Positions 49,601 to 62,992 are shown, numbered from the stretch's first letter. The stretch is DNA of 64,000 nucleotides from Paralichthys olivaceus (GCF_024713975.1 NC_091098.1:23071316-23135315), one strand, 5' to 3'. Notes: a model not told the origin generated them from the sequence alone. Numbers and translations are program-made.

Positions 49601-50311
49601 GCACTTGTTTTCACATGTGGCCAAACATTTTTTAACCTACAGCCGATTTTAGTTCACATTTTTTAAAAAGTAAATCCGCCGAATTATTCGTTTACACTCC
49701 CTGTCTCGTGTCATGTGTTGCATGTTGTGACAACTGTCCACGCATTTCTTTTATGTGGAGGAAAAGTTTAAAACGCGAGGATGAAACGTGGAGTTCGGCG
49801 CCGTCGAGGAGCGTCTATGGTTTATATCTATGGTGAGGAACAACAGTATATTTATAATAAGGTGTCAGTCACATTACATCTATGTGTGAGTCTGTTTGTT
49901 CACATTAGACAAAATACACTCACATTATTTTTTATTTAACTGTTTATACTTTGTATTGTCTTCATCATTGTGACCTTTCTGCTGCTGAAACAACTGGATC
50001 AATAAAGTTTTATCTCTTTTCTTTTCTTTATCTTTTTTATCTTATCTTTTTATTATCTTATCTAATCTTTTATCTTTATCTTATGACTCACCATCTAGGT
50101 GACATGAGAGAAGTGATGGATATTGATATAGTTCAATAACTCAAATGACAGATTCCTTGTTGCCACACATTGATTTTATTACCCATTGCCAGCTGTGGGT
50201 TTGACTCTGTGTAAAATGACTACTTTAGTATTTAATGAAACAGGGGATCTCATTCCAGATTGTGTAAGTATGAAAAATGATCTTTTAATATCTCTGGTCT
50301 TGTTGTTGCAG

Positions 50312-50397
50312 GCTGTCTGTGACCTCCACATGCTCCAGAGGGATGAGAAGAGATGTTCAAACTACAGCTTTTCAAAGAAACTTCCCAGAGAAGAAGG
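50312..50397 (+). other. Candidate exon of an unidentified + strand transcript
   Basis: A good acceptor (cttgttgttgcag) precedes 50312 and a consensus donor (gtgagt) follows 50397. The 86 bases are open in one frame (AVCDLHMLQRDEKRC...). I recognise no protein family and find no joining partner exon with certainty. It could be part of a non-coding RNA started at the promoter near 49590. Confidence 0.25.
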
Positions 50398-52929
50398 TGA
50401 GTGTGACACATGTGAGCTAAAGGCCCCCCTGGCTTATCGGGCCCTCAGGGCAGATCCTGATATAATGTGGTTTCTTGTTTGGAAGTTTTGGAGCTCAGCT
50501 AAAAGACACAAAATGACCACAAAATGAATGAAACCGTTGCTACTTGTCATGGTTTGAATAGGGACAAGTGTTGTTTATTAACCCTTGAATTAATTTTAAT
50601 CTTTTAAAATACACTGGCCCACCCACGGCATACTTTGGACTTCAGGAGTGTTTCGGTCTGTACTGGACTCAACCTTTACACAACCTGGAAAAATATACAT
50701 CAATGTTGATGTTCATACAAACAGGGTTTCCAGAGTTTAAAAAAAGTCTCAGTAATATAAACTTTACTAGTCCTTTAAAACTCTTAAATGTGTTTAGGTA
50801 GGTTTTTAATATGTTACTGTTAATACTTCTGTCGTGCTTTATAATTATTTGTGTGGAGAAATCATAGAGAAATGTTTGGGTGCCATGTAGAGTTTGCTTT
50901 CTCAACAATACAGATATTAGCTCGCTGTCTCTTTCCCCCCCAAACATAATTTACTTTTGTATAGGGGTTCAATCAGTAAAATGAAAAAACAATTTTTAGA
51001 TTATTTTTAACTGAAATTGTTAATTGCATGTTGCCTCAACAAATTATGGAAATGGCATTTGGGGACAGAATTGTTGTATTATTCCCAATTAGTTTTTAAA
51101 ATGCGGGTGACATACATACATTTACATGTACATTAACATTCTAGACATAAATCTTTTAACTAGTTTGTTTTATTTTGTTTTTCCATTTATATGCACTAGA
51201 GGGCGTCAGGAAATAAGCACAAAGTCACTGAGATACTGACCCAGAAGTTCCAGTGAGGCCTCCTACACATGTGTAATTTAACATAAACAACTTTAATATG
51301 TTAAGTTAGAATGTGTAAGTATTGTTAAGACTGGGTTGCTAATAATCTGTGTTTGAACATGAGCTTGTTGTTTAATTTGCTAATTGTTTGGGTTAAAACA
51401 TACAAAACACAAAAAAAAATATACTTACTGCAATAACAAAAGGTTCATGGTGACGTCTTCAAATAGTGTTTTTGTCTAAAATACAAAGATATTCTGTTTA
51501 CAGTGTTTTAAACCAGTTAAAATTATGAAAATCCTCCAAACTGAGATTCTCAAACTACAAAATTTGGCTTAAACATGACAATCAGTTATCAAAATACTTT
51601 TCTGTCGATGGACTGATTGATTGCCTAATATTTTCAGAACCATATGATAGAAGGTTTAGGTACATGCAGTGTAAAAAAAACCCACAGATTTTTAATAAAT
51701 TTAGAAGATTAAACAGATTATTTCTTCATTTGTTTCCATGCATCATAACTAGATTCACTTTGATTAGTACACGAGAGTGTAAGTGTGAACCTGCAAGACA
51801 CGACTGTGGACGTCTCAGCCAAACATCATTTAGTCTCTTTTTCTCAAACACTGAGGCTGGGAAATAAAAAATTATTAGTAACTACATGTCCGTGGTAGTA
51901 TAGCTGCATAAGAACAGCCGGTTCTGCAGGTCAGGGTCTGCATTTCAAAAGAGAAAGAGAAAAAACAGGAGAGAGAGAAGGAGACTGGGCCTGTAAGAGT
52001 AAAGTCAGATGAGGAATGTGCAGGAGAATATTTTGCTGTGTGAGCTCCAGTGTCATAATCTCTGAGGGGACTTTTAATTGAAGCTGGTTTATATGCAGGT
52101 GCTGTGCTGGGTAAACTCTCACTCCATCTGTTTCCATCTGTCTTTATAAATCTACTAATCCATCTTTTATATCAAAATCTCATAAATAACAGACAGTCAT
52201 TAAAACGTTTGAACGAGGTAAATAGTTGTATTAGATTAAAAGTTTGTAGGTTTTGAAAACTGTGAAGGATTATTCTGCCAGTGACTCAAAAAATGTTTTG
52301 TGGCGTACCAGTTATCTTTTTAAATTACTCATTTAGTTATGTCTCAATGCGTCTCTGTACCGTTGCCAGTGGAAATCTTATCCTCCAGGCCGGGGGAAAT
52401 AGAGGAATTTGCATGTAAATCAATGTCATGCATGCATATTTGCTGGGGCTCCCTGCTGGCAGGAGACTTTTGTACTGATATTGGTGGATCACTTTGGTAA
52501 GTATAGATATAGATGTTAAAGTTTTGTATTTCCAAGATTCAACACCCGATGGGCTTCTTCTATGTGCTTTTTGGATGCACATGCATATTATCTTCAAAGG
52601 GTTGGCAGCTCCCCCCCAGCTGCAGCTTTGCTGTCATCATGATTTTGGTCAGTTTGCTCAAGGATGCTCCTCTAAAAAAAAACCAAAAAACAAGAGTCTC
52701 ATTGGCAAACAAACAAAGATAAGATGAAGCTGCACTAAAATAGAAATACTACGCCCCGTCCATCTTCCTAAAAGAGCGTCTGCTCAGAATCAGCTTCCAA
52801 TAAAGTGAGACATCAATTTAAACATCTTATTAGTAGTTGTTAATAAATTGAATAACTGTTGTGCCAAGTGTGATTAACCAACAGACAGATTTCTCAGTTT
52901 ATGGAGACAAATAATTAAACGGGTGGATA

Positions 52930-53060
52930 ACTACCTCTGCTGGAAGGTTGTGTTTTCACCCCTGTCCGTTTGTGGGTTTGAATTTTGAACAAGGTGTGCC
53001 CTGAAGTTAATGAACAGTTTCCCAAGTAGGACATGAAAAGGAATTTTTTACATCAAAACA
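52930..53060 (+). repeat. Inverted-end dispersed repeat, copy 9 (start only)
   Basis: Begins actacctctgctggaaggt and gtgttttcacccctgtc; the rest has diverged beyond confident reading. Confidence 0.45.
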
Positions 53061-54695
53061 ATTTGGATGACTTTCACAGGAGAGAAAAAAAGTTGTACTT
53101 CTTTTGTAGAATCGAGTCCTTTCACCACCCCTCGTATTTCCCTTTAATAATTTGTTTGATGTCTAAAAACCATTGACCTCCGTCTAGTTTGAATAGAAGA
53201 AAGAATTCCAGATCACCTGTTATTGAACGTTTTTAATTAAAGCTGCATAAGACACAGTACAATTTGCTTTATATAGCCACACAGCACAGTACCACAGAAA
53301 ACAGAATTAAATGTCTGTCACTATTTCGACCTACTTTGAAATCCATTTTTCCCCATGTTGTTCAAATGGACATTTCTCTTAATAAAGACAGTAGAACCTC
53401 ATCTGCTTCCTTTTGTTTCCAGAAATGGTCCTAAAACACAAGTCAATTTGTGTAAGTGCAGTTTTATTTTTCTTTACAGAACATGAGCCCATTTAATATT
53501 TATCTACCAAGATCTATTCATGGTTAAATCAACATTTGCACCAAAGTGGTCTGCGGAGGAGAGGAGTCCCACATCTTACAAAGAATAGTCTGAATCTCTG
53601 TCACTAATGCTTAATGAGGTGAATTGACCTTGTCAGATTTATTCTAATCTTTTCGTCATTTTAGATTTTCCCCAGAAATTGTGTTAATGTCTATGGTTTT
53701 ATCGGACTGAGCAACTGGAGGCGACGTGGCAGAGTCGAGCCTCGTCTTCAGGAGAGATACTGAATCACTTGCACCCTGGAGGTTTGAAGGGGCTGCTAAA
53801 TGTTTATTGATTCCTTCCTCGCAGAAAACATCAGCTGTCAGTTTGAGTTGCTGTGTCTGGCTCATAGACTGTTTATAAACATGTTGACATGACCGCTCCC
53901 CAAAAGAGAAGCCAGAGTCAAAGTGCAGCTTAAATAACCTTTCCTTCTTTTTACATACGGTCTGACGTCTGTTCCAGCTGAAGTTGAAGTTGTTTTAAAT
54001 GTGCTACATGAATTGACATTGACATTGCAGTAGATTCCAGACATCCATAGAAACTCAAGGCTGCAGCAAGTTGAATGCTCAATTGTTTTAGGTTAAGATC
54101 CAGTTAAACATCTTTACCACCTGGGTGTCAGCAGCCGTACAGTTATTTACATTTCTTTTATAAAACGTGATTGTTGCATATTATTCTGTTAGTCCTGCTA
54201 TCACAAGAGCGACTGCACCAGTTATTAAACAGTAATTATCTTCACGTTGAGCTGTACGTTTCTGCTTCATGTGAAAAATCTCACTATCTCTCACTCATCT
54301 ACTTTATCCACTTTCAACAGTGAGCAGCTGTGTTGCTCATTCGCCTAATTAACCTTGAAGCCAGCAGGGGTCCTCCCGTCTCATTCTCTGCTCCTGCAGA
54401 ATCCTGTTAAGTTACAGTGCATTAAAAAGAATCGGGACATGAGGCAACACAGAGGAAGGCGTCTGTATATTATACATTTTCTGTGGCAAAACTTCTCTGA
54501 AGATTTAAGCACAGTATGAATTTTTGGGAATCTTGGGCACTACACAACAAAGGGGCCACTTACGAGCGAGATTAAAGGTCCTTGTAAGTGCTGTCATGCT
54601 ATAAAGTCTTGGTGACACACACATATTTGAAGTTGTGCAGGCTGTTGTTGTTTTGCTGTCTGTTTGAGCACCTTTCCTGTCTTGTTTTCATCATT

Positions 54696-56771
54696 CTATA
54701 GGAAGTCCGCCTGTGGTTTGGCTGAGAGCTGGCTAACTGTCACCTCTCTGCAGGTAGATCCAGTCAGGATGCTGGCGGTTCTTTGGGCTGGTGTCACATG
54801 GCACAGTTCTGCATTCTCTGTGCAGTGCAGACACGCCCCGTAGCTCTCCTGCTGTCCGTTTGAGAACCTCGTGGAGATGTACGTGTCCTTATTGTGCTGT
54901 GAGTTGGATTCGAGATGTTCTCTCAGATTTGACTGCGGACTTCCCCTGTAGATCCTCTGTCGTAGCATAGACGTGTCTCTGTAGAGGCACTCGCGAAAGT
55001 TGGGTTTGCACAGCAGGTAGACCACAGGGTTGTAGATGGTGGAAGATTTGGCGAATATGGCGGCCAGGGCGAAGGCTACAGCAGGAACTTGTGTGGCATC
55101 TCCGAACGCAGCCCACATGGCCACAGCAGCATATGGGGTCCAGGCGCCCAGGAAGCCTATACATACTGCTACTGACAGCTACAGACAAGAGGCACAAAAA
55201 CACACAGACAAGTCATGCAGAAGAGTTTAGTGTCACTGTCATCAGTGGCAAAGTAAAGATAGGAATATTTAGTATCATCCCCTTATTTTTGATTGCAGAC
55301 ATACAAAGATAGTAACATTCACATTTTTTATAATCTTTAAATAAATCATTATAAACATCCTACAATCCTGCAAACTTCAAAACCTGAAGTCAGGGATACA
55401 GCGACACACTCATATTCTCTGACCTTGACAATGAGAGCGTGTGCATTGGTGGTCTTGGTCTGCGGTGACACATGCTGCTGGACGGCCTGACGCGATCCCC
55501 GCACCGTCAGCAGAATGAAAGTGTAGGAGAGGAAGATGACGGTGCAGGGCAGTGCATAGCAAAATATAAAAAGGCAGACAATGTAAGACAAGGCTGAAAG
55601 CTCGTGGTTGGGTGCATGCCAGTCAATGCAGCAGGCTGTGCCGTAAGGTTCGGCACTGTAATGTCCCCACTGTGCCAGGGGCCCCACAGCAAACACAGAT
55701 GCGTAGCACCACACTCCAACCACCAGGAGGCGGGCATGTGAAGAGGAGAACTTGTTACCTGATCAGACATGAGAAAGAAAAAAATGCTTTTGTAGTTATT
55801 GTTGTTTTTTGTGTTGGCAACAATATGCTCACGGGTTCAGTTGGACATCCGCTCACCGTGGTTAGGGAAGCAGACTTTAAGGCAGCAGACTAAGGAGAGT
55901 GCTGTGAGGTTGGTTAAGCTGCACAGACCAAAGAGAACTCCACACATAGCATAGAGCTGACAGGTGATTTCTCCAAACAGCCACCTGTATGTACAGTGAG
56001 AGGGGAAACGTGACGGAGACCAGGGCTGCAGCTAACGATCATTTTCATTACCTTTGCTATGGAGGTGATGTTTTATTTACTGCTTGTCTGACTGTCAGAA
56101 GGATTATGCAAAAATTAAGGAACAGATGTTATTGAAACCTGGGGGGAGGATGGGGCCAAGGATGAACAGATTCAATTAAGGGAGTGGATCCAGGATTATA
56201 TTTATCATTGGCAGAATTATTTAGTTTACAATGATATTAAAACAGTGAAAGAGAGAATTAGAAAAGCTGGAAGGAATGATTACTTGACAGTTTTGTTGGA
56301 AAAAACGTAAATGATTAATTTGTTGTCCATATTTAACTCTCAGTAGCTGCGAATCATTCACCGACAAGTTCATTTGACGTTGAGATTTTAGAAAAGAGAG
56401 ACTGGAGGGTACCTGTGTGAAAAAGATGATGGTATTGCCAATGGGAATAAAGAGAGCGTCATCCCAAGGTCACTGATAGAGAGATTGATTATGAAGAACT
56501 CTGCCGGCTTCAAGGTCGACCGCTTGTGATATGCAACAAGTAGCAGAATGCAGTTTCCCATGAGGGACAGTATACCTAAATAAAAAAAGAACAGGGAGGG
56601 ATTGTGCAGACTGGTCAGGCATGCAAGGAGTCAGCAAAGGATCAACACAGCAGAGGTTAAAATTTGGGGTGTAGACTTACAAAATACGCTGTAGATAGAA
56701 CCCATGAAGATGTCATACTCCTTGGAGATGGTGGAGGCAAACACAGCAGATGTGTCTGAAGCATTTCCCAT
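54696..56771 (-). CDS. Non-visual opsin related to neuropsin/OPN5-like (teleost opn6-opn9 type), lacking E/DRY
   Basis: Five exons on the minus strand join in phase: 56771-56681, 56575-56413, 55984-55857, 55758-55424 and 55178-54696 (399 residues). Seven-transmembrane opsin features are visible. TM1 has LSLMGNCILLLVAYHKR, followed by STLKPAEFFIINLSISDLG. After HRWLFGEITCQLYAMCG (the disulfide cysteine) the second-loop EPYGTACCIDW keeps a glutamate at the rhodopsin E181 counterion position. TM6 has FLGAWTPYA. TM7 has IFAKSSTIYNPVVYLLCKP, with the retinal Schiff-base lysine at K283 and an intact NPxxY. The rhodopsin E113 position is tyrosine. The E/DRY position at the end of TM3 reads VCC. These features suggest a light-sensing GPCR in neural, retinal or skin cells, of the teleost-expanded non-visual groups. 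I cannot assign the exact group (opn6 to opn9) from sequence alone. The C-terminal tail is cysteine- and serine-containing. Confidence 0.91.
56047..56225 (+). repeat. Inverted-end dispersed repeat, copy 10
   Basis: Starts cattacctttgctatggagg, then aggattatgcaaaaatt, gatggggccaaggatg, gtggatccaggatt. In intron 2 of the opsin gene. Confidence 0.75.
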
Positions 56772-57139
56772 CTGCAATGTCAACATTAGCACACACACAC
56801 AAGTTAATTGTACATAATGCAGTGATTGAAGAATTAGCAGAAACTCGACACTCCACTAAAGATGTTGACGGCTGGAATGAAACAGTGTATTTGCATAACA
56901 CATTTATCATCAGGGCTTTACATAATATAATAAAAGGGCTTTGTTACAAAAGGAGACGATACAGAAAAGAAAGATTTAGAAATTGAGTTAAGTAGAGAAT
57001 AGAAATGGTTAATTATTTGATTTAATAAAAGGCAAACAGGAGACTCTTAAGCATTGACTTAAAAGAACTAAGAGTTGCAGCAGACCTGGAAACACTCAAA
57101 AGGAGCAAATGTATTGTTACTTTGAAACAATTATGTTTT

Positions 57140-57418
57140 CCTGTGCGTTTGTTGGTTAGTTTGCAGGATTATGCAAGAGATACTGGGCGGATTGCCACGG
57201 AATTAAGTGGAAGGATACAGAATAGTCCAGGAAAGAACCCATTACATTTTGATGAAAGAAATCAGGCTAGTTTAGGGGCTGAGACCGATATTTATGAGTC
57301 TGAGCAATTTTGTGCAGATTCAAAATAAAAAAACCCAGTGAATTAAAATTTGATTTCACAAGGGGAGCATTGGACCGTGGCGGAGGTATGCGATCCAGTG
57401 AGTGTCATTCTCGTTTAG
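57140..57418 (+). repeat. Inverted-end dispersed repeat, copy 11
   Basis: Contains tttgcaggattatgcaag, actgggcggattgccacgg, aagaacccattacattttg, ggggctgagaccgat, and ends gcggaggtatgcgatc then gagtgtcattctcg. Upstream of the opsin gene. Confidence 0.8.
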
Positions 57419-60400
57419 TGGTGTTGAATTACTGCAGCAAAAACCGCCTGAGGTCAGAGTTTGAAACAAAATAAACATTTGTCCAGTTTTGTTTCTAAAG
57501 CATCTTAAATCTGCTCTATAATTTTAAAGTCTAAGCTGTTCTTTGTTACTGTCCCTGTTGCACAATACTTGCTGCTTGCAGGATCAACTGTAGAAATTAA
57601 TGAAAAAGCTTTTTTTTTTTTTTTTTCCTTTAGATAAAAATAATCCTCAACAAAAGATGAGGACAATTCAAGCAGGATTGACAGATGGAAAGAATTGTGC
57701 CTTTCAGGATTTACAACTGGACTATGAGATGAGAGATTAGGAGCTTGACAACAGATCAGCTATGATTTAGAGAATGTACATTGTACAGTCAAATTTGCTG
57801 CGTAAAACAAGAAAGATGGTGAAATTGCAGGTTTGTCCTCAGGCGACACATGTTTACTCATGACTCAAGCATGTGCACATGCAAGTACACTAGGACACAT
57901 GGAGGAGTGGTAAAGATGCAATGAGTGACGCTAAGAGTGTGGTCGTTCTGCCTTGATGGAGAGCTGACAGCCACTGGAGAAATTCAAAGAGAATATAAAT
58001 GATGGTTTGAAGAATCCTAACAGTGTCCTCAGCATCAGATTAAGCATCAGTTTGAGACACTCACAGTCCCTGTTACGAGCCATACTTGTAGTCTAGGCAA
58101 TCAGTATCTTCTTCTCAGCTACCTATAAACAACAAGGCGATTGATATTCAGAGCATCACTTTGCTTGATGGAGGAAGGAGAAATGAAATCTGAGGAGGGG
58201 AAAGTGGAATGCAGAGACAAATCTGGAGCAAAATTTGAAGCGCTGTCAGAGATGATGCAGGGGCAACATTGACTCTCAAGGTCTTAAGCAATCACACAGG
58301 ATAAAGAACGAGGTTTCATCACTATGCAAGTGTGCACACCAGTCAATTACAAAACTTCCAGTCAGAGTGGAGGACACTCAGCAGAATTAAGTAGTTATGG
58401 CCAGTTTTAGTGCAACTCAAACACATGAAGTCCACTGTTGTGTCAGCACGTGAAGGATTCTCCCATAAATTAAACGTATTTCCCGTCATTTAGATTTGCT
58501 TGAGCCCAATGACGTCATTATGAAAAGTCCTTATTACAATATAGAATTGAGGCGTATGCAGCATGTGCAGTGTGATGCTGTTCATTCATGTTTTGTGTCA
58601 AGCAGGGTGATTTGGCTAAAATATAATTATACTATAATTTTTTACAGTTGAAGTCAAAATTTAAAGACAGTTTAATTCAGTCAATTATGCGATAAACCTC
58701 TCATGCCGGTGTGATTTATAAGCATCATATTGTTCTAACCTGTGTTGCTTATTGATTATTGTTACAGTGTCGATACCCAGCCTTAAAGTGCCGCTCATTA
58801 ACACAGACAGTCTTTTACATTTGTCATTTCTACCACAGCTGAACTCATTCTGTGTCCGAACATGTCGTAATAATCCTGCGCAACCCTCTGCCGTGTGAAT
58901 GTTTTAATCAAAGGGAGGAGGCAGACACAGAGAGCTAGGGACAGCTTCACCAGCTGAACCGTGCCTCTGACAGATTGAGTATTTTGAGTCTGGCTAAACT
59001 GTGACACTGCTATTATCGTTTCTCGGAGCCCGGCCGAGTAACTCATCTGTTCAGCTGAGATTAACTAGGAGCCTTTGAGACAGTGACATTGACCTCCAGA
59101 GGATGTTGGTGTGGGGTAAACTCCGTGATTTAATTCTTGATGAACATTTCAACCTCAGCCCTTCCATGCCCTGACTCATTAACCCAGGTTTTCTGTGTCT
59201 GTGGAGAAATTTTGACTGTGAGGAAAACATAAATGTATCTATATGCATTTTACTGCTGTCGTTGGCAGATAATCTATACGTGTGTGACATGGTTTTTCCA
59301 AATCATGTGCCTCATGTGATGCCTGTCACTCAGAACCATGAAATGTCTGTCGTCAGATGAGATAAGCAGCCATTTAAGGGCTGACAGGCCAACGAGGTGT
59401 ATAAGGGCAAGGCCAGTGCTGTCACATGCATGGGCTCATGCAGTGACAGTTCCGTTATCTGTCTGCATGATTTTGAGGGATTGACAGCCAGTGGCGCAGC
59501 TCAATCCTTTGACTCGTGTTCACATTGAGCCCTGAATAAAACAAATCTGAACTCGCTGAGATTCTAATCCTGTGAAAACACCTATTTCTTTAAGATCCAT
59601 ATGGAAAGTCTGACAAATCTTAATGGTTTTTATCCATTTTATCTGACATTTCACCTTCAGCCCATACATGTCTGATGCAGAACGTAGTGTTGGTATTAAT
59701 GATTATAGTCGAGAGGAAAACAGCCTCCAGTGCATCATCGTTTTGACATTACATACTTGTGTGTGCCTCTGACATTATGAATCATAAAATACTGTGTATT
59801 CCTGAATGTAAAGTGTCACGTTGTATCTTGTATGCTTGGGTTGACTGGCCGACCCCGTCCTTTTTCACTGGTGCATTTCAACTGACTATTTGACTTTTGA
59901 TATTATTATTTATGCTCTTATGATTTTAAAACATCTCAGTAAATACAATCCAGCTAATTTACCATGTTGAACTTTGTGATGTTTTCTTCTGTTATATTTA
60001 TTTGCGAGGTGAAGCGGACCAAAGTGCAGATTTCTTAACAGCACAGTTTTTCGACAACTCAATGTTATTTCATTATAATTATAATCTGTATTAGTCAACT
60101 ATTCTTCAGATTGTGTCTGCAGATAAACAAATCTGACATTCTTGTTCGAAAAGGTTTTTAGACTGAGTGTTCACCTTCACTGTGTGTCACTGCCTCCTCA
60201 TCTGAGAGTGACTGACACTGACAGTGAAAGCGAACGCCACCACGGCACAATATTTACACCATGTCTTAGCAGTGTGACAAAGAGTGGTTAGAGGCTACAC
60301 TTGCAAACCATTTCAGGGCGTGATGTGACATGTCTTATGTAACGACTGGGGAGAATGATCACGTGAGGCAAAGTGCTCTGAACATGATGTGTTTGGGACG

Positions 60401-60536
60401 GCCAGCACTGCAGTGTACTTATAATAATAATAAGAATAATAAGAATAACGTGACCATCACCTAATCACTGTGCAGGTGTTTATATTTCAACATGATTTTT
60501 GTCATTGTAACATGTGAATCTGAATTCAGCATCATT

Positions 60537-60725
60537 ACCTCTGCCATGGAGGTTATGGTTTCGTCTGCAGGATATCAGGATTACATAAAAACTACTGCAG
60601 GGATTACCACAAAACTTGGTGGAAAGATGCAGTATATTTATGAGTCATCCAAATCTAGATCTAGTGAATTGAAAATGTGGTTTCATATGGGATGCTGCAC
60701 ACGAGAGGATTTTCATCTCTTGGCC
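60537..60725 (+). repeat. Inverted-end dispersed repeat, copy 12, followed by A39
   Basis: Starts cattacctctgccatgg then aggttatggtttcg, has ttacataaaaactactgc and aaacttggtggaaagatg, then tctagatctagtgaattg and breaks at the A39 run. Confidence 0.8.

Positions 60726-60730
<5 letters not shown>

Positions 60731-60769
<39 letters not shown>
60731..60769. repeat. A39 homopolymer
   Basis: Thirty-nine A residues, directly after a copy of the inverted-end dispersed repeat (60537-60725). Confidence 0.95.
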
Positions 60770-60771
<2 letters not shown>

Positions 60772-61125
60772 AAACGTGGGAGACAACAGACACAATGACA
60801 CATTTAACCGATTTATTAAATCTTATAATCTTCAGAAAACACACAATCACACACACACACACAATTTGGCCAGAACGTCAGACCACACACTTGCCAGTTG
60901 TAAGGAACGATTTCACAGTTGCGAATTCAGAGACTTGAAATCTCACAGAAACTTGCAAGATTCTTCTTCTTCAGTTCTCTTTATGTCGGTTGGCAACAAC
61001 CTATATGCGCATTACTACCACCTTTCACACCGGCGTGATTGAACGTGACTTCAGAAGAAAAACAAACATGGAGGACCGACCGCCTAGAATCGGCCTGATT
61101 ATCCTCTAGTGTGCAGCAGCGTAAA

Positions 61126-61535
61126 GGGTTGGGCCTTGTTTGTTAGTTAGTTAGCATGATTTTGTGACACCACTGGATGGACTGCCATGAACTTGAGGAT
61201 ATGGTATCGGTCAGGGATGAACCCATTAAATGTTGGTGCAGATCCAGTTTTTATTATTTTATTTCTATTTTACATTCTTATATATGGTGTGTGACGTGAA
61301 TCCTGTTGAAAAAAATTCAGACACATTTAAGGGCCTGATATTTAGGGGTGTGTAAAATGTTGTGCAGATCCAAATAGTAACCTAGTAAATTTAAATGTGG
61401 TTTCATTGGGATGTAGCAGCTGTGAGGAAACGTGCAGCTGTGAGGAAACGTTATGTGGATTTGTGGCTTGTTTTAATGTAAAGAGACTTCTGGGTCTCAG
61501 CAGAGGTATGTGCTCTACTGAGTCCAATTCTAGTT
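61126..61535 (+). repeat. Inverted-end dispersed repeat, copy 13 (near full length)
   Basis: Includes tttgttagttagttagc, cactggatggactgcc, ggatgaacccattaaatg, ggtgcagatccag, then ggtgtgtaaaatgttgtgc, gtaaatttaaatgtgg, and ends gtatgtgctctactgag. Confidence 0.8.
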
Positions 61536-62992
61536 GGATTTGTTGCCAATTTATAATACCTACTGTAAAGTGAAGAGGAGGATTGAAAACCAAATTGCAG
61601 TTTTATTTTGTTTTTTTCAGCCACTTGGGTAAGAGCAAGTAAAAAAAAAAAATGGGGAGACAAAAAAGATTTGATCGTGAGGTATTGACATGGATGAGGC
61701 GTCTGAGACTTTTTTGTTTCTGACTACAACAGATAATTTATCATAAATTGCCTAATGCAAACAATACATAGTTCATTTTATACAAGATGCTATAAACTAT
61801 AACTTGAGGTAGTCTGGCTTTTATGTGTCCGTTCTTTTCTTTCATTGTCTCTGATGTGTGTGATCAGACGCCTGTGGGAAGGACAAGACTGCAAAATAAA
61901 TAAATAAATTCAATTCTGCCACCCTAGTAAGTCATGTCATCATCACTCCACCATGAGTGCTTCCTCTTCATGACACAAACATATTACATAACCACAGTCT
62001 GAATATGGGCAAGCAAAACGTTTCTGTGTTCGTGATGGGTGCACGTCTCGTCTCAGGCAGCTGTTTTCATTTGTTAGTGGCTCTTGAATCTGAGCTTCAG
62101 TTGAAGGTCATTCACTCTGTTAAGTGACTTAATATCCAATCGAAAAAACATTATAATTAACTCTCTAACACACTGATTTTCAGTTGTGAGGCGAGACTGA
62201 GAACCCACACACAAAAAGTCACATTTCTGTGCAGGCAACAACCACATAAAGCAGCTCAGGAATAAAGTGATGCAGAAAAGTGATGTGTCCAGCAGCCGTA
62301 GATCAGGTCTGCTAATTTCAACTTTGACTAAAAGATAAAGAAAAGCAGAGATAACACCGTGATCTCATCTCTAATTTGTCTGTGATGTCTGTGCCTTCAT
62401 CTCGTCATCATGACAGCCTCAACAATTACTGTTTTTACTTCTTTGAGACAGTATCTTGACCAAATGTCCTTCACTACTAACCCTTTTAACATAATCAGAT
62501 TTTGTCATATATTAGACAGAATTATACGATAATGACTACCAGACCTTTACAGTTGTGTCAACTACTTAATCTTATTATCGAATATCAAAAATCAAGTATT
62601 TGCTTTATCATCAATAATCCCTGTTTGTTATTTTCCAATTACTTTGCATTACCCTGGATTCGGACCAGACCCCTCACCGTTGTGCTGCTTACCTTCCAGG
62701 AAGGAGTGGCTTGTCCTCAGTTAAACTCATGGAGGCCAGGTGGAGAGCAGGACACAGAGGAGAGAGGAGCTCGGTCCGTCACAGAGAAGATGGAGAGAGA
62801 ACCCGCTCCAGGATCAAACCGAAGAGTCCAGTTTTATTTTAAGGTATCCTCGTTCTTTTTCCGTGACCCACGCTCACACATCTCGCCAGGTAGAGACGCT
62901 CTCTCATACAAGCATGTGCACTCATCATCATTGTGGAGATGCACTGTGGCCCACCGATGTAGAACGAAAAGCCCACAGTGACGGCAGGCCAG

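Larger units (their letters stand above)
49601..54695. other. Gap between rad21l1 and the opsin gene
   Basis: AT-rich, with one candidate exon at 50312-50397 and one poor repeat copy near 52930. Otherwise nothing recognised. Confidence 0.55.

Noticed and set aside
53656-53865. Minus-strand ORF with acceptor-like sequence before it
   Set aside because: No family recognised and no joining exon; left as chance.
62502-62981. 159-codon plus-strand ORF near the right edge
   Set aside because: Frame runs through AT-rich and purine-rich low-complexity DNA with no domain; second overlapping ORF in another frame.
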